The translations under genes and the position numbers were made by a program. A stretch of DNA of 64,000 bases. It comes from Streptomyces xanthophaeus. GTDB lineage: Bacteria; Actinomycetota; Actinomycetes; Streptomycetales; Streptomycetaceae. This document shows, piece after piece, positions 34,952 to 42,309 of this stretch (position 1 is its first letter; each line of letters begins with the position of its first letter). The notes under the pieces are model-generated. The model ran no database searches and was not told where the DNA came from. It saw only the letters and a list, made by a program, of their open reading frames with translations. Where the stretch lies: assembly GCF_030440515.1 (NCBI RefSeq), contig NZ_CP076543.1, forward strand, positions 4,183,501 through 4,247,500, written 5' to 3'.

Positions 34952-36253
34952 TCAGTCGCTCAGGGGGAGTTGTACGACAAGCAGTTTGCCCGCCATCGTC
35001 ACCCCGCCGTCCATCGCGATGGCGAGCCCCTCCGCGTACACGTGCGGGCCGTCCACGGCCTCGGGGCCGCGGGACTCGTCGCCGTCCTCGGTGCCCACTT
35101 CGCCGAGCAGGTACGGGATGGGGCTGTGCCCGTGGACGACGCGGCTGCCGCCGTAGGTGTCGAGGAGTTCGCGTACGGCCGCCGGGCCGGTTCCCTCGTC
35201 GCGGAAGGCGAACCGCTTGGTGAACTTGCGGAAGAGGTCCCAGGTGATGTCGGCGTCACCGCGGTTGAGGAGCTCGTGGATGGTGTCGTTGACGTCCTCG
35301 ACGGAGTCGCCGTAGTCGAGGTAGGCCGTGGTGTCGGAGTGCAGCAGCAGGTGGCCCTCCTCCAGGACGGCCGCGTCCAGGCGGGACATCCACTGCAGGT
35401 GGACGTCCTGCAGGCGCTCCATGTCGGTGCGCTGACCGCCGTTGAGGAGCCAGGCGGCCTGGAAGGTGGCGGTGCCGGCGCCGGAGACGACCGGGGTGTC
35501 GCCGAACCGCTTGGCGCCGATGAGCAGGAGTTCGTGATTGCCCATCAAGGCCTTGCAGTAGCCGCCGGCGGCGGCGGCCTCGGCGGACAGCCGCATGACG
35601 AGGTCGATGACACCGATGCCGTCCGGGCCCCGGTCGGTGAAGTCGCCGAGGAACCAGAGCCGGGCGTTGCCGGCGGACCAGCGGCGCTCCGCGTCGATCA
35701 GGCCCTGGGCGTGGAGTTCGGTGACGAGCTCGTCGAGGTAGCCGTGGACGTCGCCGACGACGTAGAGCGGGCCGGGGCCCGCGGCGTGGTCCTCGGGCAC
35801 GTACTGGACCTGGACGGTGTCGCCGGGGCCGCCGAGCGCGCCGCGGCCGATGACGGGCAGGTCCCGGTAGGTCGGGGTGTAGCCCTCCGGGGTGTCCTCG
35901 TCGGGGCCCTGGGGCGCCGCGTGGGCCGGTTCGGCGTCGGGGTGCACGTGGAGGCGCGTGTCGGGGTGCGGAGGATGCTGCACGGGCGGCTGCGGTGCGG
36001 CCGGCTGGTGCGCGGGCGGCTGCGGCGGGTAGCCCGGCTGCGGGGGCACGTTCGGCGCGCCGTCCTCGTAGTACGCCGGGTACTCGCCGTACACCGGAGG
36101 CTCGCCGGGCAGCCCGGTGGACGTGGATACGGCGTACAGGGCGGGTTCGGTGACGGGAACCCGGAAGTCCCGCAGCGTGTCCGTCCGCATCGCGGGTCCC
36201 TGACCGGCCCCCTGAGTCATCGACCCCTCCACCACCGTCGCGCTGCCGTACAC
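34952..36253 (-). CDS. PPP-family metallophosphatase with disordered N-terminus
   Basis: 433 residues. The first 145 are Pro/Ala/Gln-rich and disordered. The catalytic part carries the PPP phosphoesterase signature: VVGDVHGYLDELV, FLGDFTDRGPDG, MGNHELLL and HGHSPIPY, providing two-metal ligands. Serine/threonine phosphatase or nucleotidase activity is likely; the substrate is unknown. The GTG start follows GGAGG about nine bases upstream, and that ribosome binding site is part of an inverted repeat in the leader. A TATGAT -10 box lies further upstream. Confidence 0.85.
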   Translation of the reverse strand: MYGSATVVEGSMTQGAGQGPAMRTDTLRDFRVPVTEPALYAVSTSTGLPGEPPVYGEYPAYYEDGAPNVPPQPGYPPQPPAHQPAAPQPPVQHPPHPDTRLHVHPDAEPAHAAPQGPDEDTPEGYTPTYRDLPVIGRGALGGPGDTVQVQYVPEDHAAGPGPLYVVGDVHGYLDELVTELHAQGLIDAERRWSAGNARLWFLGDFTDRGPDGIGVIDLVMRLSAEAAAAGGYCKALMGNHELLLIGAKRFGDTPVVSGAGTATFQAAWLLNGGQRTDMERLQDVHLQWMSRLDAAVLEEGHLLLHSDTTAYLDYGDSVEDVNDTIHELLNRGDADITWDLFRKFTKRFAFRDEGTGPAAVRELLDTYGGSRVVHGHSPIPYLLGEVGTEDGDESRGPEAVDGPHVYAEGLAIAMDGGVTMAGKLLVVQLPLSD

Positions 36254-36257
36254 CTGC

Positions 36258-36308
36258 GGACCCTCCTGACCTCCAGGGAGGAGGGTCCGTGATGTCGTGC
36301 GCCCATCA
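36258..36308 (-). promoter_or_regulatory. Promoter and RBS-containing leader hairpin of the phosphatase gene
   Basis: On the minus strand a TATGAT -10 box (complement of 36303-36308) is followed by a leader of about 40 bases. Within it GGACCCTCC (complement of 36280-36288) can pair with GGAGGGTCC (complement of 36258-36266), which includes the ribosome binding site. The pairing would mask the site. Confidence 0.5.
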
Positions 36309-36412
36309 TAGGAATGCGGCTCGCGCTCTGTGACGCACCAGGGGTGGTGAATCCTTTGCGGAGCCGATCGTTCCTACCGCTTTCTCCCGATATCGGCGTT
36401 GCTGAAATCCTC

Positions 36413-36500
36413 GGCCGGTCCTTGGTCGGTGCTCGGTCGGTCGTCGGATGGTCCTCGGACGGTCCTCGGTCGGTCCTTCGGCAGGCCGACCGGACGGTCT
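36413..36500. repeat. Degenerate tandem repeat downstream of the LacI-type gene
   Basis: The segment holds many imperfect copies of a unit like GGTCGGTCCTCGGT, lying in the 252-base gap between the phosphatase start and the LacI-type stop. The gap otherwise holds the phosphatase promoter and no gene I can support. Confidence 0.6.
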
Positions 36501-36505
36501 GTCGG

Positions 36506-37621
36506 TCAGTCCTGGGCCGGCGAACGGGGCGGGCTGACGGTCGTGCGGGGCTGCCTGCGCTGTGACGAGGTACGGATGATGAGCTCGGTCGGGACGACCT
36601 GCTCGACGGGGCGTCCGGTGTTCACTCCCTCGATCGCGTCGATGAGGAGCTGCACGACGGCGGTGCCGATGCGTCGGGGTTTGAGGGACAGGGTGGTGAT
36701 GGGCGGCTCGGTGTTGGCGTAGACGGTGGACTCGCTGCAGCACACGAGCAGCAGGTCCTCGGGGACGCGCAGGCCGTAGCGGCGGGCGGCGGCGAGCAGA
36801 TCGGTGCCGTTGGGGTCGAAGAGCCCGTAGACCGCGTCGGGCCGGTCGGGGCGGGCGAGGAGCCGGTCGGCGGCGACGGCGCCCGCGCACGGGTCGTGGG
36901 CGGGGTAGGACTCGTAGACGGGGTCCTGGCCGACGCGCTCGCACCAGCTGAGGTAGGCGGTGGTGGAGAGCCGGGTGTAGGTGTCGGTGGTGGTCCCGGT
37001 CAGCAGTCCGATCCGGCGGGCGCCGGCGGCGGCGAGGTGGTCGAGCAGGCCGAGTACGGCGGCCTCGTGGTCGTTGTCGACCCAGGCGGTGACGGGGAGC
37101 GAGCCTGCGGGGCGGCCGTCGGAGACCACGGGCAGACCTTGGCGGACCAGTTCGGTGACGACGGGATCGTGGTCGGAGGGGTCGATGACGACGGTGCCGT
37201 CGAGGGCGACGTTGGACCACACGTCGTGGCGTGAGGTGGCGGGGAGGATGACCAGGGCGTAGCCGCGGGCGAGCGCGGCGGAGGTGGCGGCCCTGGCCAT
37301 CTCGGCGAAGTAGGCGAATTCGGTGAAGGTGAAAGGTTCATCCCCGTACGTCGTCACGGTCAGGCCGATGAGGCCGGATTTGCCGGTACGGAGGGTGCGT
37401 GCGGCGGCCGACGGGCGGTAGCCCAGCCGGTCGGCCACTTCGCGAACGTGGCGGCGGGTGGCGTCGGGCAGCCGTCCCTTGCCATTGAGCGCGTCGGAGA
37501 CGGTTGTGATGGAGACGCCCGCCGCTGCGGCCACGTCCCTGATGCCGGCCCGGCCCTGTCGGCCGGCGGCCCGCCGGGTGGTCTCGGTCCGGCTCACCTG
37601 ATGCTTCCCTGCTGCTGTCAT
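36506..37621 (-). CDS. LacI family transcriptional regulator
   Basis: 371 residues. The HTH (about 24-70) is IRDVAAAAGVSITTVSDALNGKGRLPDATRRHVREVADRLGYRPS-like and canonical, followed by a periplasmic-binding-fold domain for a sugar-type effector. The Lys/Arg-rich N-terminal tail of about 20 residues and the Arg/Ser-rich C-terminus are extra. Target unknown; it faces the aminotransferase gene across a 361-base gap. The ATG at 37621 is nine bases after a TACTAT -10 box with no Shine-Dalgarno, so a leaderless start is plausible. Confidence 0.88.
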   Translation of the reverse strand: MTAAGKHQVSRTETTRRAAGRQGRAGIRDVAAAAGVSITTVSDALNGKGRLPDATRRHVREVADRLGYRPSAAARTLRTGKSGLIGLTVTTYGDEPFTFTEFAYFAEMARAATSAALARGYALVILPATSRHDVWSNVALDGTVVIDPSDHDPVVTELVRQGLPVVSDGRPAGSLPVTAWVDNDHEAAVLGLLDHLAAAGARRIGLLTGTTTDTYTRLSTTAYLSWCERVGQDPVYESYPAHDPCAGAVAADRLLARPDRPDAVYGLFDPNGTDLLAAARRYGLRVPEDLLLVCCSESTVYANTEPPITTLSLKPRRIGTAVVQLLIDAIEGVNTGRPVEQVVPTELIIRTSSQRRQPRTTVSPPRSPAQD

Positions 37622-37982
37622 GGCGAGCCGATAGTAGGGCTCGGCGGGGAGGGTGGTCTGGGTGCATATGCAGGCGTTGACAGGCACGTTTCTGCATGGT
37701 TCGCCACCCCCAATGACCTTGGAAATGAAGGCATTTGATCGCTTAGGGTGAGCGTGGAGCTTGTCGTCGGGTCCGAGCATGCCAAAACGATGCGATCTCG
37801 GGCCGTCATCAACTCACCTGCACGAGGGATGCGCGCCACGGCGCAGGCCACCGGCGCGCGCATATATGCGTGCGCTCCCCCGCATTCCTGGCGCCCCCAT
37901 TCTCGGAACGGCGGAATCCTCATAAGGTGAGCAGTATTGAGTCGACGGCGACGTCGTACGGGACGGTCGAGGAGGACCTGCG
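37622..37982. promoter_or_regulatory. 361-base divergent gap between LacI and aminotransferase genes
   Basis: No gene is supportable here. It holds the LacI-side TACTAT box (complement of 37631-37636), a near-palindromic GCGCGCATATATGCGTGCGC at 37854-37873, and CATAAGGTGA near 37921 that may be part of the aminotransferase promoter. The palindrome could be a regulator site; nothing ties it to a specific protein. Confidence 0.4.
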
Positions 37983-39062
37983 GTGAGCGAGAAGAGCCCG
38001 AAGCTGCGCGCCGAGCTGGACGGCATTCCGACATACAAGCCCGGCAAGCCGGCTGCCGCGGGAGGGCCTGTCGCGTACAAGCTGTCCTCGAACGAGAACC
38101 CGTACCCGCCGCTGTCGGGCGTGCTGGAGACCGCGGTCGCCGCGGCCGGGAACTTCAACCGGTACCCCGACATGGCCTGCACCGGCCTCGTGAACGAGCT
38201 CGCCGAGCGCTTCGGCGTGCCGGTCGAGCACATCGCCACGGGCACCGGCTCGGTCGGTGTGGCCCAGTCCCTGATCCAGTCGACCGCCGGCCCGGGCGAC
38301 GAGGTGATCTACGCCTGGCGTTCCTTCGAGGCCTACCCGATCATCACGCAGATCTCGGGCGCGACCTCGGTGCGGGTCCCGCTGACCGACGGCGACGTGC
38401 ACGACCTGGACGCGATGGCCGCGGCGATCACCGACCGGACCCGGCTGATTTTCGTCTGCAACCCGAACAACCCCACCGGTACGGCCGTGCGCCGCGCCGA
38501 GCTGGAGCGCTTCCTGGACCAGGTGCCCTCGGACATCCTGGTGGTCCTGGACGAGGCGTACCGCGAGTTCGTGCGCGACGCGGACGTACCGGACGGCATC
38601 GAGCTCTACCGCGACCGCCCGAACGTCGCCGTGCTGCGCACGTTCTCCAAGGCGTACGGGCTGGCCGGCCTGCGGGTCGGCTTCGCGGTGGCGCACGAGC
38701 CGGTGGCGGCGGCGCTGCGCAAGACGGCCGTGCCCTTCGGGGTGAGCCAGCTCGCGCAGGACGCGGCGGTGGCCTCGCTGCGCGCCGAGGACGAGCTGAT
38801 GGGCCGGGTCGGGGCGCTGGTGAGCGAGCGCACGCGGGTGCACGAGACGCTGGTCGCCCAGGGCTGGACCGTCCCGGACACGCAGGCGAACTTCGTGTGG
38901 ATGCGGCTGGGGGAGCGGACCGCCGAGTTCGCGGAGGTCTGCGAGAAGGCCGGTGTGGTGGTCCGGCCCTTCGCGGGCGAGGGCCTGCGGGTCACGATCG
39001 GTGAGACCGAGGCGAACGACCTCTTCCTGCACACGGCCGAGGCGTTCTTCAAGGAGCTCTAG
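37983..39062 (+). CDS. hisC2: Class I/II aminotransferase (HisC/Pat-like)
   Basis: 359 residues. PLP lysine K223 in [13 protein letters not shown]160-P-N-N-P pocket residues and the SNENPYPP segment near 36-43 place it with histidinol-phosphate and phenylalanine-type aminotransferases. Because the his operon is elsewhere, this is probably the second copy often annotated histidinol-phosphate aminotransferase or phenylalanine aminotransferase; the true substrate is open. The GTG start has GAGGAGG upstream. Next to it, a LacI-type regulator gene is divergent and the cyd operon follows on the same strand after the minus-strand cyclophilin-like gene. Confidence 0.85.
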   Translation: MSEKSPKLRAELDGIPTYKPGKPAAAGGPVAYKLSSNENPYPPLSGVLETAVAAAGNFNRYPDMACTGLVNELAERFGVPVEHIATGTGSVGVAQSLIQSTAGPGDEVIYAWRSFEAYPIITQISGATSVRVPLTDGDVHDLDAMAAAITDRTRLIFVCNPNNPTGTAVRRAELERFLDQVPSDILVVLDEAYREFVRDADVPDGIELYRDRPNVAVLRTFSKAYGLAGLRVGFAVAHEPVAAALRKTAVPFGVSQLAQDAAVASLRAEDELMGRVGALVSERTRVHETLVAQGWTVPDTQANFVWMRLGERTAEFAEVCEKAGVVVRPFAGEGLRVTIGETEANDLFLHTAEAFFKEL

Positions 39063-39113
39063 GCGGTACGGAGCCCCGGACGACAAGGGGCCGGAAGACC
39101 GTCCCGGGGTGGC

Positions 39114-39482
39114 TCAGGCGAGTTCCACGCGGACGGGATCGCCGTCGCGGACGGTGGACAGCAGGCGGGGGTCGCCGTCGAAGGAGCCGAGCACGTTGCA
39201 CGGGCTCGCGAGGCGGCTCTCGCCTCCGCGTGAGATGGGCGTGGGGCCGTAGGGCAGCGCAAGAGCGTCGCCCTCGGTCCAGAACGCGACCGTGCCGGGG
39301 GCGACGACCTGCTGGGCGTCGTCCTCCAGGGCGACGCTGACCCCGGTGTCGAAGTAGACCTCCTCGCCCCAGGTGTTGGCGGAGGCGGAAATCGGAAGGG
39401 CCTCGGCCAGCGCCTTGCTGGTCGGGGTCTCGTCGAGGGTTGCGGTGAGCTGGCCCGCGGGCCAGGAGATTCGTATCTGCAT
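39114..39482 (-). CDS. Cyclophilin-like (TM1367-type) protein
   Basis: 122 residues from the ATG at 39482. A compact beta-barrel of the cyclophilin_like/DUF369 family: MQIRISWPAGQLTATLDET start, WGEEVYFDTGV and a C-terminal FWTEGDALALPYGPTPIS segment. Role unknown; homologs are not active prolyl isomerases. No ribosome binding site; a TTGAAT -10-like box ends seven bases upstream, so the mRNA may be leaderless. An ATG three codons earlier exists. Confidence 0.68.
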   Translation of the reverse strand: MQIRISWPAGQLTATLDETPTSKALAEALPISASANTWGEEVYFDTGVSVALEDDAQQVVAPGTVAFWTEGDALALPYGPTPISRGGESRLASPCNVLGSFDGDPRLLSTVRDGDPVRVELA

Positions 39483-39490
39483 GAGCCGCA

Positions 39491-39507
39491 TTCAACAATC
39501 TGTTGAA
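39491..39507. promoter_or_regulatory. 17-bp palindrome upstream of the cyclophilin-like gene
   Basis: TTCAACA-ATC-TGTTGAA with exact seven-base arms, overlapping the -10 region of the leaderless minus-strand gene. Likely an operator of an unidentified regulator. Confidence 0.5.
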
Positions 39508-39564
39508 TCGATTGGCTAGAGGGGTACCCCGCTCGAAGGTGGCCGAGAGTGGTACGACATAATG

Positions 39565-39590
39565 CTTGTGAATGTGAACGCGTTCACAAG
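39565..39590. promoter_or_regulatory. Rex operator upstream of cydA
   Basis: TGTGAACGCGTTCACA (39573-39588) is a perfect 16-base palindrome matching the Streptomyces Rex operator TGTGAACNNNTTCACA-type consensus; an overlapping longer register CTTGTGAA...TTCACAAG spans 39565-39590. Rex senses NADH/NAD and represses cytochrome bd genes. A CATAAT -10-like box lies just upstream (39558-39563), so binding would block transcription start. Confidence 0.85.
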
Positions 39591-39673
39591 CGTGTCCTGC
39601 TTCCTCCCGGTATGGAGGGAACCCGCCAGGCAGACTGCGGCTGTGACCACGGCGACGACAAGGAGAAGACGAC

Positions 39674-41179
39674 GTGGACCTAGCTTTGGCGCCGGAGACA
39701 TTGGCGCGATGGCAGTTCGGCATTACGACCGTCTACCACTTCCTCTTCGTGCCCCTGACGATCTCGCTCGCCGCCCTTACGGCGGGCTTGCAGACGGCGT
39801 GGGTGCGCACCGAGAAGGAGAAGTACCTCAGAGCCACGAAGTTCTGGGGAAAGCTCTTCTTGATCAATATCGCGATGGGTGTCGTCACCGGCATCGTCCA
39901 GGAGTTCCAGTTCGGCATGAACTGGTCCGACTACTCGCGATTCGTCGGCGACATCTTCGGGGCCCCCCTGGCCTTCGAGGCGCTGATCGCCTTCTTCTTC
40001 GAGTCGACCTTCATCGGTCTGTGGATCTTCGGCTGGGACAAGCTGCCGAAGAAGATCCACTTGGCGTGCATCTGGATGGTGTCCATGGGCACCATCCTGT
40101 CCGCCTATTTCATCCTGGCGGCGAATTCCTGGATGCAGCACCCGGTCGGGTACCGCATCAACGAGGAGCGGGGCCGGGCCGAGCTCACCGACTTCTGGCT
40201 CGTGCTGACCCAGAACACCGCGCTCACCCAGTTCTTCCACACCATCACGGCCGCCTTCCTGGTCGGCGGCGCCTTCATGGCCGGAATATCCGCCTTCCAC
40301 CTGGCGCGCAAGAAGCACGTCCCGGTGATGCGGAGCTCGCTGCGCCTCGGCCTGATCGTCATGATCATCGCCGGTATGGGCACGGCGATCAGCGGTGACC
40401 TGCTCGGCAAGGTGATGTACAAGCAGCAGCCCATGAAGATGGCCGCCGCGGAAGCGCTGTGGGACGGCGAGGCGCCCGCGCCCTTCTCCGTCTTCGCCTA
40501 CGGAGACGTCGACAAGGGCCACAACAAGGTGGCGATAGAGATCCCCGGCCTGCTGTCCTTCCTGGCCAACGACGACTTCACCTCCTTCGTCCCGGGCATC
40601 AACGACGTCAACAAGGCCGAGCAGGAGAAGTACGGGCCCGGCGACTACCGGCCCAACATCCCGGTCGCCTACTGGGGCTTCCGCTGGATGATCGGCTTCG
40701 GCATGGCCTCCCTCGGCATCGGTGTGCTGGGCCTGTGGCTGACCCGCAAGCGGTTCATGCTGCCGGCGGAGCTGCGGACCGGGGAGGACGAGGTCCCCCA
40801 CCTGGTGCTCTTCAAGAAGCCACTGAGCCCGAAGTTCGCCAACCTGTACTGGATCGTCGCGCTCTGGACGATGGGCTTCCCGCTCATCGCCAACTCCTGG
40901 GGCTGGATCTTCACCGAGATGGGCCGCCAGCCCTGGGTCGTCTACGGAGTCCTGCGCACCAGGGACGCGGTCTCGCCGAACGTGTCCCAGGGTGAGGTGC
41001 TCACCTCGATGATCGGGTTCACGCTCCTGTACGCGGTGCTGGCCGTGATCGAGGTCAGGCTCCTCGTCAAGTACGTCAAGGCCGGCCCCCCGGAACTCAC
41101 CGAGGCAGACCTCAACCCACCCACCAAGATCGGTGGGGACGACAAGAACCCCGACCGGCCGATGGCCTTCTCGTACTGA
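39674..41179 (+). CDS. cydA: Cytochrome bd ubiquinol/menaquinol oxidase subunit I
   Basis: 501 residues with nine membrane segments. Conserved features: the RWQFGITTVYHFLF N-terminal helix with a heme b595-type histidine region, GRQPW in the Q-loop area and QFFHT supplying another conserved histidine. The Q loop is the short type. CydA holds all three hemes of the bd oxidase, which reduces O2 with high affinity without pumping protons. The GTG start has AAGGAG upstream; a Rex operator governs the operon. Confidence 0.95.
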   Translation: MDLALAPETLARWQFGITTVYHFLFVPLTISLAALTAGLQTAWVRTEKEKYLRATKFWGKLFLINIAMGVVTGIVQEFQFGMNWSDYSRFVGDIFGAPLAFEALIAFFFESTFIGLWIFGWDKLPKKIHLACIWMVSMGTILSAYFILAANSWMQHPVGYRINEERGRAELTDFWLVLTQNTALTQFFHTITAAFLVGGAFMAGISAFHLARKKHVPVMRSSLRLGLIVMIIAGMGTAISGDLLGKVMYKQQPMKMAAAEALWDGEAPAPFSVFAYGDVDKGHNKVAIEIPGLLSFLANDDFTSFVPGINDVNKAEQEKYGPGDYRPNIPVAYWGFRWMIGFGMASLGIGVLGLWLTRKRFMLPAELRTGEDEVPHLVLFKKPLSPKFANLYWIVALWTMGFPLIANSWGWIFTEMGRQPWVVYGVLRTRDAVSPNVSQGEVLTSMIGFTLLYAVLAVIEVRLLVKYVKAGPPELTEADLNPPTKIGGDDKNPDRPMAFSY

Positions 41180-41197
41180 GGCCGAGGAGCGCACACC

Positions 41198-42199
41198 ATG
41201 CAACTCCACGATGTCTGGTTCGTACTCATCGCCGTCCTGTGGACCGGCTACTTCTTCCTGGAGGGCTTCGACTTCGGAGTCGGCGTACTGACCAAGCTGC
41301 TCGCCCGTGACCGCACCGAGAAGAGGGTCCTGATCAACACGATCGGGCCCGTGTGGGACGGCAACGAGGTCTGGCTGCTCACCGCGGGCGGTGCCACCTT
41401 CGCCGCCTTCCCCGACTGGTACGCCACCCTCTTCTCGGGGTTCTACCTGCCGCTGCTGCTCATCCTGATCTGTCTCATCATCCGTGGCGTCGCCTTCGAG
41501 TACCGGCACAAGCGCCCCGAGGACCGGTGGCAGACCAACTGGGAGCACGCGATCTTCTGGACCTCGCTGATCCCCGCGTTCCTGTGGGGCGTCGCCTTCG
41601 CCAACATCGTGCGCGGCGTCAAGATCGACGAGAACAAGGAGTACGTCGGCGGCCTCCTGGACCTGCTGAACGTCTACTCGATCCTCGGCGGACTGGTCAC
41701 CCTCACCCTGTTCACCTTCCACGGCACGGTCTTCACCTCGCTCAAGACCGTCGGTGAGATCCGGGACCGCTCGCGGAAGCTGGCGACCCGGCTGGGCGTG
41801 GTCACCGCCGTGCTGGCCCTGGTCTTCCTGATCTGGACCCAGGTCTCGCGCGGCGACGGCGTGAGCCTGATCGCGATGATCGTCGCGGTGCTGGCGCTGG
41901 TGGGGGCCCTCGGCTTCAACCTGGCCGGCCGCGAGGGCTGGTCGTTCGCACTGTCCGGGGTCACCATCGCGGCGGCCGTCGCGATGCTCTTCCTCACGCT
42001 GTTCCCGAACGTCATGCCGTCCTCGCTGAACGAGGCCTGGAACCTCACGGTCACCAACTCCTCGTCCAGCGCGTACACCCTGAAGATCATGACCTGGTGT
42101 GCGGCCGTGGCCACCCCGCTCGTCCTCCTCTACCAGGGCTGGACGTACTGGGTGTTCCGCAAGCGGATCGGGACGCAGCACATCGTCGATGTGCACTGA
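41198..42199 (+). CDS. cydB: Cytochrome bd oxidase subunit II
   Basis: 333 residues with eight or nine membrane helices and the typical subunit II start MQLHDVWFVLIAVLWTGYFFLEGFDFGVG. It forms the bd complex with CydA. AGGAGC precedes the ATG, 18 bases past the cydA stop, so the two are co-translated. A short CTCGGTAC/GTACCGAG inverted repeat lies between cydB and cydCD (42213-42244). Confidence 0.95.
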   Translation: MQLHDVWFVLIAVLWTGYFFLEGFDFGVGVLTKLLARDRTEKRVLINTIGPVWDGNEVWLLTAGGATFAAFPDWYATLFSGFYLPLLLILICLIIRGVAFEYRHKRPEDRWQTNWEHAIFWTSLIPAFLWGVAFANIVRGVKIDENKEYVGGLLDLLNVYSILGGLVTLTLFTFHGTVFTSLKTVGEIRDRSRKLATRLGVVTAVLALVFLIWTQVSRGDGVSLIAMIVAVLALVGALGFNLAGREGWSFALSGVTIAAAVAMLFLTLFPNVMPSSLNEAWNLTVTNSSSSAYTLKIMTWCAAVATPLVLLYQGWTYWVFRKRIGTQHIVDVH

Positions 42200-42212
42200 G
42201 CCCTGTACGGGG

Positions 42213-42244
42213 CTCGGTACCGGGCCCTGCAGTCCTGTACCGAG
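42213..42244 (+). promoter_or_regulatory. Inverted repeat between cydB and cydCD
   Basis: CTCGGTAC (42213-42220) and GTACCGAG (42237-42244) are exact eight-base arms around a 16-base loop. It may be an attenuator or a weak terminator separating cydAB from cydCD. Confidence 0.4.
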
Positions 42245-42295
42245 TCCCTGCGACGTATGACCCGCCCGTCCCGCTGACGACCTCCCCGAGGGGAT

Positions 42296-42309
42296 GTTTC
42301 ACGTGAAAC
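42296..42309. promoter_or_regulatory. parS: parS site 8, between RBS and start of cydCD
   Basis: Exact GTTTCACGTGAAAC. It lies after the GAGGGG ribosome binding site (42288-42293) and covers the GTG start codon at 42303 and the codon after it. Confidence 0.92.
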
